Assembly (NCBI GenBank): GCA_045649855.1
Contig: JAZRQN010000124.1
Span: 1 to 24,975, forward strand
Length of the DNA: 24,975 nucleotides
Source: URNF01 sp045649855
GTDB lineage: Bacteria > Bacillota > Clostridia > Oscillospirales > Acutalibacteraceae
Direction: 5' to 3'
The position numbers and the translations under genes were made by a program. Below are positions 6,895 through 13,848 of this stretch, one piece after another; within the stretch, counting starts at the first letter, position 1, and every line of letters begins with the position of its first letter. A model generated the notes under the pieces. The model worked only from the letters and a program-made list of their open reading frames with translations, had not been told where the DNA came from and made no database searches.

Positions 6895-7926
6895 TTAAAA
6901 CACGTTCAGCGCAATGAGCACCTGCAACACCACAAACGCGGCATAGATGCCAAGCAACGTAACGCCCTGCCAACGGCGCAGTTTCCCTTTGAACAAGGGG
7001 GGCAAGGTCATCAACGCCATCACCGCTACCATCAGCGGAATCTCAATCAGCTGAGAAGCGTTATAACCGAACAGTTTGCTGCCTTCAGGCACTGCGAACG
7101 GCGAAATGGTAACAGCAGCACCGCTCACCAATACCAAGTTGAAGATGTTGGCACCGATGATGTTGCCGAGCGACAAAGCGCCGTGGCCCTTGAGCAGTGC
7201 GGTAACAGCGGTAACCAGTTCGGGCAAAGAGGTGCACAGTGCCACGATGGTTACACCGACAACCTCGGTAGGAATACCTGCCATAGTCGCCAGGGACACC
7301 GAAGAACCTTCCAGCATATCAGCGCCTACCGCAATGATAGCAGCACCGATTGCAAGCACCAGAACATCAACAAGCAAGCCGCGAGCCTTGGCATCCTGTT
7401 CGTCGTGTTCGCTTTCCACTTTTTCGGGGTTTTTGAAGCCTTTGTAAATGGTGGTGGTCATATACACGGCGAATACCGACAGCATCACAATGCCGAGCCA
7501 TCTGTCAAAACGACCAAAGCCGTATGCCGCGGCGATATAGATAGCGGCGGATGCAAAGAAAAAGATAACCGGCGTAACGATTGCTTTGCGGTTAACGGGC
7601 GCAGGACGGATCGCAATGGTCAGAGCCGCGATCAACGACGTGTTGCAAATGATCGAACCGATCGCATTGCCGTAAGCCACCGCGCTATTGTTATTGACCG
7701 CCGCCGTAACCGAAACCATCACTTCCGGCAGAGTAGTGCCGATGGACACGACCGTCGCACCGATAATGATCTCCGGCACGTGGAAACGTTTCGCGATACC
7801 CACCGCGCTGTCCACAAACCAGTCGCCGCCCTTGATGAGCAAAATGACGCCCACCGCAAACAGGAGCAGAGAACCCCACAGCGTGTCAGTCAAACCGTTG
7901 TACCAACCGAGAAATTGATCAATCAT
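6895..7926 (-). CDS. Calcium/sodium antiporter, CaCA family (YrbG-like)
   Basis: A 343-residue inner-membrane exchanger with about ten hydrophobic segments. The two inverted alpha-repeats that form the ion site are evident: GTTLPEVMVSVTAA with GNAIGSIICN in the first half, and CTSLPELVTAVTALL with GNIIGANIFN in the second. A charged cytoplasmic loop (NPEKVESEHDEQDAKA) separates the halves. Its role is export of Ca2+ (or a related cation) driven by Na+ or K+. It is monocistronic, with a promoter at 8021-8049 and a leader of about 90 bases that contains a 7 bp hairpin (7995-8011, GTGCCGT/ACGGCAC). Confidence 0.9.
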   Translation of the reverse strand: MIDQFLGWYNGLTDTLWGSLLLFAVGVILLIKGGDWFVDSAVGIAKRFHVPEIIIGATVVSIGTTLPEVMVSVTAAVNNNSAVAYGNAIGSIICNTSLIAALTIAIRPAPVNRKAIVTPVIFFFASAAIYIAAAYGFGRFDRWLGIVMLSVFAVYMTTTIYKGFKNPEKVESEHDEQDAKARGLLVDVLVLAIGAAIIAVGADMLEGSSVSLATMAGIPTEVVGVTIVALCTSLPELVTAVTALLKGHGALSLGNIIGANIFNLVLVSGAAVTISPFAVPEGSKLFGYNASQLIEIPLMVAVMALMTLPPLFKGKLRRWQGVTLLGIYAAFVVLQVLIALNVF

Positions 7927-8020
7927 GGTATGTACTCCTTTTCACATATTTCACATTCCGTTTGGCAAACCAGCCGCAGATGCGTCGCCAATCCGTGCCG
8001 TTTTACGGCACAACGCTCAT

Positions 8021-8049
8021 ATTATATGGTATCTTGAATGGATAATCAA
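8021..8049 (-). promoter_or_regulatory. Sigma-A promoter of the antiporter gene
   Basis: Minus-strand TTGATT (8049-8044), 17 bases, perfect TATAAT (8026-8021). The transcript would begin just before a 7 bp hairpin (8011-7995) and carry a leader of about 90 bases. Confidence 0.75.
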
Positions 8050-8097
8050 GTACTTTCTCAAAAAAGCACGATAAAAGTCGTTTTGCCCGACAACGCC

Positions 8098-8598
8098 TTA
8101 TTTGTCTTTCTTGTGATAGCGCAGCGAGCAAATGTCATCGCCTTTGGCAATACATTTAGGCAGGTCGAGAACGCTTCCGTAGCACTCACCGATGCCGTGG
8201 TCGCCGCACATCGCGATATCGCACAGCATTGCGATCTCTTCATCACTGCACCCTGCGTTTTGCCACGCTTTCACCAACGGGCAATAGTGAAAATCGATGA
8301 ACAGCGTATCGTCGGTGGATTCCAGAACGTCCATCTCAAACACCAACTGTGCAGGTTTGGTGAACAATGTCTTGCGCAAGCCCTTCAAACTGTCCGTCTT
8401 GCCTTTCTTGACCAGATCAGCGCCCTGAGAAAGACCGCAGCGTTTGACCGCCGCACTGCCGAAATCTCTGGGATCCAATCCGCGTTTCTGCGACTCGTCG
8501 CAAAGCAGATACAGCCAAAACGCTCTGTGTTCCAACTGCGCGCGAATCGCCTGCAATAAACCGTTTTTGTACTTGGGCTCGTTTTTCACTTTACTCAT
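8098..8598 (-). CDS. L-2-amino-thiazoline-4-carboxylic acid hydrolase family protein
   Basis: A 166-residue soluble protein. It matches the ATC-hydrolase family pattern as I recall it: FHYCPLVKAW in the middle, LCDIAMCGDHGIGE, then CIAKGDDICSLRYHK at the C-terminus with the conserved late Cys and Gly-Asp. The named family activity is opening of a thiazoline ring in cysteine synthesis from ATC, but most members are untested and may only bind ligands. The start at 8598 is fixed by AGGAGGT 8 bases upstream; the frame stays open farther upstream but runs into the promoter. It has its own -10 box (8640-8635) right behind the truncated MocR gene. Confidence 0.7.
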   Translation of the reverse strand: MSKVKNEPKYKNGLLQAIRAQLEHRAFWLYLLCDESQKRGLDPRDFGSAAVKRCGLSQGADLVKKGKTDSLKGLRKTLFTKPAQLVFEMDVLESTDDTLFIDFHYCPLVKAWQNAGCSDEEIAMLCDIAMCGDHGIGECYGSVLDLPKCIAKGDDICSLRYHKKDK

Positions 8599-8634
8599 AT
8601 TGATGTACCTCCTGATGATTGTCGGTTTGAGGGT

Positions 8635-8640
8635 ATTATA
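8635..8640 (-). promoter_or_regulatory. -10 box of the ATC-hydrolase-like gene
   Basis: A perfect minus-strand TATAAT 37 bases before the start codon. The -35 region 17 bases upstream is weak (TTTATT-like) and lies inside the last codons of the MocR gene. Confidence 0.55.
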
Positions 8641-8650
8641 GCATATCGTT

Positions 8651-9763
8651 TTACAAAAATAAACCGTCGCGGTGATTGTTTTTTGCAATCAATTCTTTCC
8701 GCTTGTTTCGCCTGACGCGGTTGATGTGTCGTTCGAAATCTCCGTTGTTGATCAGTTCGGTGAGAACGTATTGCATAAAGGTGGGAACAGTGCAGGAATA
8801 AAAGCCGAGTTTGACGTCAAATTCTTTCACAAGATGCTTGGGCAACACCATATACCCGATACGCAACGACGGAGAAATGGTCTTGGAAAAGGTGTTCAGA
8901 TAGATCACGTTATCGTGATCGGACAGCGCAAACAGCGTTTCGGTTGGTTTTGCAAAAACCGAAAACTCCGACTCGAAATCGTCTTCAATAATATAGCGGT
9001 CGTGCTGTTTGGACCAACGGATGTACTCATGGCGTTTGGACGCCGTTGCGGTAACACCGCTGGGATAACTTCGATACGGTGTGGTGTGCAGTACGTCCGC
9101 CTTCGTGCCGCCCAGCGCTTTGCTGTCAATACCCGAACTCGTGAGCGGCAACGATTCATAGGTGATTTCGGTCGCTTTATACACCTGTTCAATCTTTTTG
9201 TAGGACGGCGACTCGATCGCATAGGTACGGTGTCTGCCAAGCAAATCCACGATCAGACCGTACAGGTATTCCGAACCCGAACCGATGATGATTTGTTCGG
9301 TTTCCACTTTCATACCGCGGTTTCGCGCGAGGTAATGCCGAATCGCCTCGCGCAACGCCACGCATCCGCAGCCGGGCGATTTTTCCAATAACAGATCGCC
9401 GTGATCGGTGAGCACCCGTCGCATCGTTTTGCTGAGAACGGACAACGGGAAATCGGGAAGTTGTGATTCCGCCCGTTGCACCGCGTGCGCGGTTGGTTGC
9501 TCTCCCGATGCGGCAAACCCGTCGCTCTTGCGAAAAATCACGACAAATCCACTGCGCTCGCGCGATTCAACGTATCCCTCCTCACACAACAGCGCATAGG
9601 CGTGTTCCACAGTGATGATGCTCACGCCCGTTTCCTCTGCCAAACTGCGCTTGGAAGGCAATTTCGTGTTGTATGGATAATTTTCGGCAATGATGTCATC
9701 CCGCATCTGCTTGTACAGTTGCAGATATAAAGGGCGGTTTTGTGTATCCAGTATGCATCTCAT
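8651..9763 (-). CDS. MocR/GntR-type PLP-dependent regulator, C-terminally truncated
   Basis: It has the N-terminal GntR-type winged helix (PLYLQLYKQMRDDI, LPSKRSLAEETGVS, VEHAYALLCEEGYV, roughly residues 10-75) followed by an aminotransferase class I-like domain with IIGSGSEYLYGL and the PLP lysine in TFSKTISPSLRIGY. At 370 residues it is about 90 shorter than ordinary MocR proteins: it stops soon after the RRNKRKEL helix, so the C-terminal small subdomain is missing. The following DNA is at once the promoter of the next gene, which suggests a real deletion. It is divergent from an ECF transporter S subunit, a pairing known for vitamin B6 regulators (PdxR type); that role here is inference. 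The start at 9763 has a poorly spaced ribosome site. Confidence 0.8.
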   Translation of the reverse strand: MRCILDTQNRPLYLQLYKQMRDDIIAENYPYNTKLPSKRSLAEETGVSIITVEHAYALLCEEGYVESRERSGFVVIFRKSDGFAASGEQPTAHAVQRAESQLPDFPLSVLSKTMRRVLTDHGDLLLEKSPGCGCVALREAIRHYLARNRGMKVETEQIIIGSGSEYLYGLIVDLLGRHRTYAIESPSYKKIEQVYKATEITYESLPLTSSGIDSKALGGTKADVLHTTPYRSYPSGVTATASKRHEYIRWSKQHDRYIIEDDFESEFSVFAKPTETLFALSDHDNVIYLNTFSKTISPSLRIGYMVLPKHLVKEFDVKLGFYSCTVPTFMQYVLTELINNGDFERHINRVRRNKRKELIAKNNHRDGLFL

Positions 9764-9823
9764 CTGGTTATATAATTTCCTCTCGATTTGGTAATTGTTA
9801 TATGGTCAGATTTAGTATACAGT
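9762..9823. promoter_or_regulatory. Divergent MocR / ECF intergenic control region
   Basis: The plus-strand promoter has TTGTTA (9795-9800), 17 bases, TACAGT (9818-9823), serving the ECF gene. An imperfect inverted repeat, ATCTGGTTATAT (9762-9773) and ATATGGTCAGAT (9800-9811), matches at 9 of 12 positions. The second arm lies in the spacer of that promoter, a fitting place for the MocR protein to bind. The operator role is inferred. Confidence 0.45.
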
Positions 9824-9850
9824 ATTTTCATTGCAATGTAAAGGAGTTAT

Positions 9851-10360
9851 GTGAAAATGAACACAAGAACCAAAAAGATCGTTACAGCCGCGCTGTTGGC
9901 GGCCCTTGCTTGCATCGCCACCATGATCATCAAAATCCCCTCGCCGCTGAAAGGTTACGTAAATCTCGGCGACTGCATTGTACTGCTGGCAGGCTGGATA
10001 CTCTCCCCTACATACGGTTTTCTCGCCGCAGGTCTCGGCTCTGCGTTGGCGGACGTGTTTTCGGGATATATCACCTATGCACCTGCCACGTTTATCATCA
10101 AAGGTTTGATGGCACTCATCGCTTTTTATGGTTTCAAATTACTCCACCACCGCATCGGCAATCTGCCGTCCCGCATCGCCAGCGGTGCATTGGCGGAGAT
10201 CGCAATGGTGCTCGGGTATTTTGTATTTGAGGGATTTTTATATGGATTTGTCCCGTCCCTCGTCAACATCCCTGCCAACGGCGTGCAAGGCGTTGCCGGC
10301 TTGATCATAGGCATCGTTCTGGTGAAATGTATGGAGAAAAGCAAATTGTCATTGGAATAA
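9851..10360 (+). CDS. ECF transporter S component (substrate-binding membrane subunit)
   Basis: A 169-residue membrane protein with about five to six hydrophobic segments and the S-component layout. A basic start (MNTRTKKIVTAALLAAL) is followed by the conserved loop NLGDCIVLLAGWILSPTYGFLAAGLGSALAD and FIIKGLMALIAFYGF. It binds a vitamin-type substrate in the membrane and works with a shared energizing module (EcfT and two ATPases) encoded elsewhere. The divergent MocR neighbour suggests pyridoxine or a related compound (PdxU-like), by inference only. The start could be GTG 9851 or ATG 9857; the AAGGAG site suits both poorly (gaps of 4 and 10). The gene ends at the hairpin 10374-10404. Confidence 0.82.
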   Translation: MKMNTRTKKIVTAALLAALACIATMIIKIPSPLKGYVNLGDCIVLLAGWILSPTYGFLAAGLGSALADVFSGYITYAPATFIIKGLMALIAFYGFKLLHHRIGNLPSRIASGALAEIAMVLGYFVFEGFLYGFVPSLVNIPANGVQGVAGLIIGIVLVKCMEKSKLSLE

Positions 10361-10373
10361 CCTGATACATATA

Positions 10374-10404
10374 AACAAGCGAGGTGAAATTCACCTCGCT
10401 TGTT
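10374..10404. terminator. Terminator of the ECF gene, AAGCGAGGTGA-type hairpin
   Basis: A perfect 15 bp stem (10374-10388 with 10390-10404) followed by TTTTATTT on the plus strand. The core AAGCGAGGTGAA/TTCACCTCGCTT recurs at 12621-12648 and 15285-15311. Confidence 0.8.
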
Positions 10405-10421
10405 TTATTTGAATATACGAT

Positions 10422-10532
10422 TTATGTTTGTGCGATATAGTCGAGCAGTCGTTTATCCACCGATTTCCACCATTTACAATTTTGGATAGCAGGAGAAGCA
10501 TTGCACAAACCGCATCGCTTTCTTTTTGGCAT
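10422..10532 (-). CDS. Possible small Cys-containing protein, 36 residues
   Basis: The frame reads ATG (10532) to TAA (10422) and gives MPKRKRCGLCNASP, then AIQNCKWWKSVDKRLLDYIAQT. It has a basic start, a CxxC pair, a third Cys and a charged helical tail, which looks more protein-like than chance. Against it, there is no Shine-Dalgarno sequence, and the ATG touches the first MarR operator. A minus-strand promoter (TTGAAC, 17 bases, TATACC) can be drawn inside the same operator region, and the ECF terminator lies just downstream. If real it would be divergent from, and controlled with, the MarR gene. I know no family for it. Confidence 0.3.
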   Translation of the reverse strand: MPKRKRCGLCNASPAIQNCKWWKSVDKRLLDYIAQT

Positions 10533-10533
10533 A

Positions 10534-10592
10534 CACTTGTTGACATTTCAACAAGTGTATGGTATACTGTCAACTTGTTGAAAGTTCAACAA
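10534..10592 (+). promoter_or_regulatory. marR promoter with two operator palindromes
   Basis: A near-consensus promoter, TTGACA (10540-10545), 17 bases, TATACT (10563-10568). A perfect 10 bp palindrome, CACTTGTTGA/TCAACAAGTG (10534-10557), covers the -35 box. A second one, TTGTTGAA/TTCAACAA (10575-10592), covers the start of transcription. They share the half-site TTGTTGA and their centres are 38 bases apart. This is the layout of a self-repressed MarR gene. Confidence 0.8.
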
Positions 10593-10608
10593 CAAAGGGG
10601 ATGCCGAT

Positions 10609-11055
10609 ATGCAAGAGAGATTCGAAACGTTTACGGTGTTGATCAACCGCATCAGCCGTAATATTCGCAAAATCAAGAATCAGGAAATGGCAGAATATCA
10701 TTTGAGAAGCGCTCACGTTTCTTGTCTGTATTATCTGTACACCAGCAAAGGCGCAACCGCGACCGATCTGTGTGAGCGTTGCGAAGAAGACAAAGCGACC
10801 ATTTCCCGTGCGCTCGATTATCTGGAAACCAACGGATTTCTCACCTGCGAATCCCGTTGTGCCAAACGATACAAGAGTATGCTTATGTTGACCGAAAAAG
10901 GCAATGAAGTCGGCAAGAAAATTGCCGACAAGGTTGGTCGTGTTTTGGATGAAATCGGTCATACTCTTACTGAGGACGAGCGCATTGCCTTTTATCGCAG
11001 TCTTTCGATGATCAGCGACAGTTTAGACGCCGTTTCCAAAACGGAGAAAACGTAA
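10609..11055 (+). CDS. MarR family transcriptional regulator
   Basis: A 148-residue winged-helix repressor. The recognition segment is visible in TATDLCERCEEDKATISRALDYLETNGFLTCES (roughly residues 50-80), followed by the wing RCAKRYKSMLMLTEKGNEV and C-terminal dimerization helices. Five cysteines, two within the DNA-binding half, are unusual for the family and could allow thiol or redox sensing (inference). Two palindromes just upstream (10534-10592) point to autorepression. It is followed after 12 bases by a DegV-family gene in the same operon, so fatty-acid supply or membrane lipid control is a plausible theme, as in FabT-type regulators. The operator sequence is not the FabT one. Confidence 0.88.
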   Translation: MQERFETFTVLINRISRNIRKIKNQEMAEYHLRSAHVSCLYYLYTSKGATATDLCERCEEDKATISRALDYLETNGFLTCESRCAKRYKSMLMLTEKGNEVGKKIADKVGRVLDEIGHTLTEDERIAFYRSLSMISDSLDAVSKTEKT

Positions 11056-11067
11056 GGAGTAACACGT

Positions 11068-11907
11068 ATGAAAACCAGAATTATTGTCGATTCCACCGCG
11101 GATTTGCCCGAGCAATATAAACAGCGCGTACACACCGTGCCGCTGACCGTGCATTTTGGTGAAGAAGAATTTGTGGATGGCGTTACCATCGCCAAAAAAG
11201 AATTTTATGAAAAATTGATTGAAACCGACGTGATGCCCAGCACCAGCCAGGCATCCCCCAGCGCGTTTATGGACGTGTTCGATAAGGTGAAAGAGGCAGG
11301 CGAAGCCGCTGTCGTGATTACGTTGTCGTCCAAGCTGTCCGGCACCTATCAAAGCGCTTGCATCGCAGCGGCGGAGTATGACAATATTTACGTCGTGGAC
11401 AGTATGAGCGCCGCTATCGGCACTGCTGTTTTGGTGGAACTGGCATTCAGAATGGCGGACGACGGTATGCACGCCGAGGAAATTGCAAAAGCGCTTGAGA
11501 GCGAACGGGAAAAAGTGCTGGTCGTGGCCCTCATCGACACGCTGGAATACCTCAAGAGAGGTGGCCGTATCTCCAAAACCACCGCCGCCGTCGGCGGTGT
11601 GTTGAACATCAAACCCGTTGTTTCCATTGATAACGGTGTCATCAATATGCTGGGTAAAGCAAGAGGCTCTAAAATGGGCAACAATCTGTTGGTCGAAGAA
11701 ATACAAAAGGTCGGCGGCGTGGATTTTTCCAAACCCGTTTTATTGGGTTACACCGGCATTTCGGACGCGTTACTGCTCAAGTACATCGAGGACAGTAAAC
11801 AACTTTGGGAAGGCAATCTGGACGAGATTCGTTATGAAATCGTCGGCAGCGTGATCGGCACGCACGCAGGCCCGGGCGCCGTCGCCGTTGCGTTCTTTAA
11901 AAATTGA
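11068..11907 (+). CDS. DegV family fatty-acid-binding protein (FakB-like)
   Basis: A 279-residue protein of normal DegV length. Family motifs are IIVDSTADLP at the start, MPSTSQASPSAF, ITLSSKLSGTYQSA, DTLEYLKRGGRISK and, at the end, GSVIGTHAGPGAVAVAF. Known members (FakB) bind a single fatty acid and present it to the kinase FakA, feeding exogenous fatty acids into phospholipid synthesis. FakA is not in this window. The gene shares the MarR promoter, with AAGGAG upstream of the ATG. It is the last gene before the sharp change to AT-rich accessory DNA. Confidence 0.9.
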   Translation: MKTRIIVDSTADLPEQYKQRVHTVPLTVHFGEEEFVDGVTIAKKEFYEKLIETDVMPSTSQASPSAFMDVFDKVKEAGEAAVVITLSSKLSGTYQSACIAAAEYDNIYVVDSMSAAIGTAVLVELAFRMADDGMHAEEIAKALESEREKVLVVALIDTLEYLKRGGRISKTTAAVGGVLNIKPVVSIDNGVINMLGKARGSKMGNNLLVEEIQKVGGVDFSKPVLLGYTGISDALLLKYIEDSKQLWEGNLDEIRYEIVGSVIGTHAGPGAVAVAFFKN

Positions 11908-11990
11908 TGTCCCAAAAACAAACAAGCGACTAAGCAAATTCACAAAGCGCAAAACGAAAAGTGTTATTTTATTGAATTGAAAAAGAGAAA

Positions 11991-12015
11991 CGGCGCAGCG
12001 AACATCACTGCGCTG
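11991..12015 (+). terminator. Weak hairpin after the DegV gene
   Basis: An 8 bp stem, CGGCGCAG/CTGCGCTG (one G-U pair), with a 9-base loop and only a broken T-rich tail. It is the only terminator candidate for the marR-degV operon. The rest of 11908-12054 shows no recognisable gene. Confidence 0.35.
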
Positions 12016-12054
12016 CATATTTCTTGAAAATCCGGAATACTTAAAAATAGATAT

Positions 12055-12085
12055 AAAAAATAGCGGAGTGGAAAACCACTCCGCT
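12055..12085 (-). terminator. Terminator of the truncated exporter gene
   Basis: Minus-strand perfect stem AGCGGAGTGG/CCACTCCGCT (12062-12071 with 12076-12085) and then six T (complement of 12055-12060), 6 bases after the gene's stop. Confidence 0.8.
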
Positions 12086-12091
12086 TAAGTT

Positions 12092-12427
12092 TTACACAAC
12101 TCCCAAGGCGATTTCAACCACAAGGGCTACAATAACAACAAGCGCCGATATAATAAACCCATGTATCATAGGTTTGATTCCTGATTTTTCCATATCCTTA
12201 AATGATGTGTTAAGGCCGATTGCAGCAAGGGCGCAAACCATTAAAAATTTGCTTACCGATTTTGTTGTAGTAACTATTTCGGTAGGGATAGTAAATATGC
12301 TTGCTACAATTGACATTGCTAAAAAACCTAAAATGAACCAGGGGAAAATTTTAGCAAAGCTAAAATTAGTTTTAATTTCTTTTTCGTTTTCACCACTTTT
12401 AATAGCTTCTTTTCTTTTTAGGCTCAT
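12092..12427 (-). pseudogene. C-terminal third of a YeiH-type putative sulfate exporter
   Basis: The 111 residues contain three hydrophobic segments and the C-terminal signature of the family (IFPWFILGFL, then SVSKFLMVCALAAIGLNTSF and SGIKPMIHGF). Full-length members have about 330-350 residues and ten or so membrane spans, so roughly two thirds of the protein is missing at the N-terminus. The homology-like reading may continue a few codons upstream of the ATG before it meets the decayed spoVT-type leader at 12451. No ribosome site was found at 12427. The gene was cut at its 5' side when that leader arrived or was rearranged, so it is very unlikely to transport anything. A LysR gene 1.5 kb away may once have regulated it, as such pairs are common. 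Confidence 0.75.
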
Positions 12428-12450
12428 TTGAATTAAAGCAAATCGATGCG

Positions 12451-12588
12451 GTATATTTCTCCCGCAATTACAGATAATAACAACACAATTTGTAATTTGA
12501 GGAGAAATGTATATATAAAAGCAACAGGAATAGTTCGTAGAATAGAGGAATGTGCTATATTAGGACAAAAGTTATCGGATCACGCATA
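12451..12588 (+). pseudogene. Decayed spoVT-like 5' end, copy 1 (promoter, hairpin, first codons)
   Basis: It aligns base by base with the real spoVT upstream region at 23532. Shared parts are GTATA, 17 bases and GATAATA (a sigma-G/F-like promoter), the block TTACAGAT, ACA-ATTTGTAA, GGAGA, TATATA and then AAAGCAACAGGAAT. The reading is then KATGIVRRIEE, matching the SpoVT start (KATGIVRRIDD), followed by CAILGQKLSDHA and a stop. The start codon is ATA instead of ATG and nothing of the rest of the gene remains. The leader hairpin is kept (TTTCTCC with GGAGAAA), with paired base changes relative to the real gene. Confidence 0.65.
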
Positions 12589-12612
12589 AACACTGGGGTT
12601 TCGGTGTTTTTT
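12588..12612 (+). terminator. Plus-strand terminator within repeat copy 1
   Basis: An 8 bp stem, AAACACTG/CGGTGTTT (one G-U pair), with a 6-base loop and then TTTTTT. The same structure is at 15252-15276 in copy 2. Confidence 0.65.
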
Positions 12613-12620
12613 ACATAGCA

Positions 12621-12648
12621 AAAGCGAGGTGAACATTCACCTCGCTTT
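12621..12648. terminator. Bidirectional hairpin after the M20 peptidase gene
   Basis: A perfect 13 bp stem AAAGCGAGGTGAA/TTCACCTCGCTTT with a 2-base loop. On the minus strand it lies 40 bases past the peptidase stop and is followed by TTTT. Confidence 0.7.
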
Positions 12649-12660
12649 ACCTTTAACGCG

Positions 12661-12683
12661 CAGAACCGTCCCCCTGTGTTCCA
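12661..12683. repeat. REP-like ACCGTCCCC motif
   Basis: The string AGAACCGTCCCCCTGTG resembles the widespread GGGACGGTTCT-type motif often seen near REP-associated tyrosine transposases in many bacteria. Only one copy is present here and no transposase, so it is a lone relic at best. Confidence 0.25.
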
Positions 12684-12687
12684 TTTT

Positions 12688-13827
12688 TTATTCCTCCGTT
12701 AAAAAGGCAGTCAGAATCTTTGCTCTCAGAGGGATAGATTCTTTTAGCACATATTCTTTGTTTGTATGGCAAAATTCACCGCAACCACCCATTCCGCAAA
12801 TAGACGGAACTCCGGCCATCTGCGTGTAGCAGGAATCTGAGCCGCCGCCGGATTCTACAGGCGTAAGGCTTCCCAAATCGTATTTATGGCAAACTTCCAA
12901 AAGTTTGTTGAAAAGGTTTTCGGTTTCAATATTTTTTTCAAAGGGCGGCCGTTTGCTGATGGGAACAACGGTGGTCAAAGTGTTATCGATAAAGCTGGTT
13001 TCCGCAATCTGCAAAAGAGTGTTTTCAGCCTCATTTATATCTGCGTGTCGGGGAACGCGAATATCTACCGTTACAGAGCAACTGTCAGGAATAATATTGG
13101 CACGGACACCACCTTGAATAATGTTACAACTATAAGTGATGCCATTGGGAAGACTTTTATTTTCTAACGCAATAATCTTATGTGACGCTTCTACGATCGC
13201 ATTTCTGCACTCGGCATAATGAATTCCGGAGTGCCCACCGATTCCGTCGACATCCAAACGGTATTTAAGTATTCCTTTTCTGGAAATGACCACTTCATCT
13301 TTTTCGGATGTTTCGCAGTTAATGGCACACGGGAAACCGGCACAATTATACTTAAAATAATCCAACTCCGCTTGACCGCCAAGTGCGTTAGATATTTCTT
13401 CGTCAGACGTTAGCAAAAGGCGAAGGTGTTTTGTATAACCCTGCTCTTGCAAGGCTTTCATTGTTAGTAAGGCAATGGCGATGCCGCCTTTGCAATCGAT
13501 AGCGCCGGGTGCAATAATTCTGTCTTCAAGATATATAATCGGATTTTGCCCGAAAATTCCCTTTTCATGAACCGTATCAGTGTGTGCCAAGAAGACACAG
13601 CCTTTTTCGGCTCCGTCATTCAAATCGATCGAGAGAAAATCACCGCAGTGCTCCATTTTTGTGCGAGTTGTTTGGAATCCTTCGGATTCGGAAAATTCCA
13701 CAATATAGTCGATCATGTCATCAATTGTCTGCTTATCTTCTGCTTTTGCCTCAAACGCACAGATCTTGCAAAGAAAATTCAAGTATAGTTCAAATTTTTC
13801 ATCAATAAATTGAAAGGTTTTTTTCAT
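12688..13827 (-). CDS. M20 family metallopeptidase (CPG2/ArgE-like)
   Basis: A 379-residue cytoplasmic dizinc hydrolase. Metal and catalytic residues appear in order: FLAHTDTV (His and the Asp two residues on), GAIDCKGG (bridging Asp), TSDEEI (general-base Glu pair), NCETSE (metal acid) and FCHTNKEYV (last His). The lid dimerization domain (GIGGHSGIHYAE and following) lies in between. It probably removes an amino acid or acyl group from a small peptide or N-acyl amino acid. ATG 13827 is chosen because GAGGTG lies 9 bases before it; the frame stays open to 13884 without a second ribosome site. It is divergent from a LysR gene (116 bases between starts), which probably controls it. AT-rich codon use sets it apart from genes before 12 kb. 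Confidence 0.9.
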   Translation of the reverse strand: MKKTFQFIDEKFELYLNFLCKICAFEAKAEDKQTIDDMIDYIVEFSESEGFQTTRTKMEHCGDFLSIDLNDGAEKGCVFLAHTDTVHEKGIFGQNPIIYLEDRIIAPGAIDCKGGIAIALLTMKALQEQGYTKHLRLLLTSDEEISNALGGQAELDYFKYNCAGFPCAINCETSEKDEVVISRKGILKYRLDVDGIGGHSGIHYAECRNAIVEASHKIIALENKSLPNGITYSCNIIQGGVRANIIPDSCSVTVDIRVPRHADINEAENTLLQIAETSFIDNTLTTVVPISKRPPFEKNIETENLFNKLLEVCHKYDLGSLTPVESGGGSDSCYTQMAGVPSICGMGGCGEFCHTNKEYVLKESIPLRAKILTAFLTEE

Positions 13828-13848
13828 TTTTCCACACCTCGTGAAATC

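Larger units (their letters stand above)
12537..12649 (+). repeat. 113 bp direct repeat, copy 1
   Basis: This block, starting GTAGAATAGAGGAATG, recurs at 15202-15312 with only two small indels (an extra A after TTAGG, and CA versus A in the last loop). It holds the end of the spoVT-like fragment, a T-tailed terminator and an AAGCGAGGTGA-type hairpin. The two copies flank a 2.5 kb segment with the peptidase and LysR genes. Confidence 0.9.

Noticed and set aside
7927..8020. Manganese (yybP-ykoY) riboswitch
   Set aside because: Only one short hairpin is evident and the conserved internal-loop bases of that class were not found.
7183..8037. 284-codon plus-strand frame opposite the antiporter gene
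   Set aside because: Antisense to ten well-formed membrane segments; the composition is His/Arg/Asp-rich with no domain.
10534..10592. FabT or FapR operator
   Set aside because: The half-site TTGTTGA/TCAACAA does not match the motifs I know for those regulators, so the lipid link rests only on the DegV neighbour.
11023..11706. Minus-strand frame opposite the DegV gene
   Set aside because: The DegV frame has every family motif; the antisense frame has no start signal.
11908..12024. Plus-strand reading after DegV that looks faintly protein-like (KQIHKAQNEKCYFIELKK)
   Set aside because: No start codon, no ribosome site and no family I can name. It ends in the weak hairpin, so I treat the stretch as non-coding.
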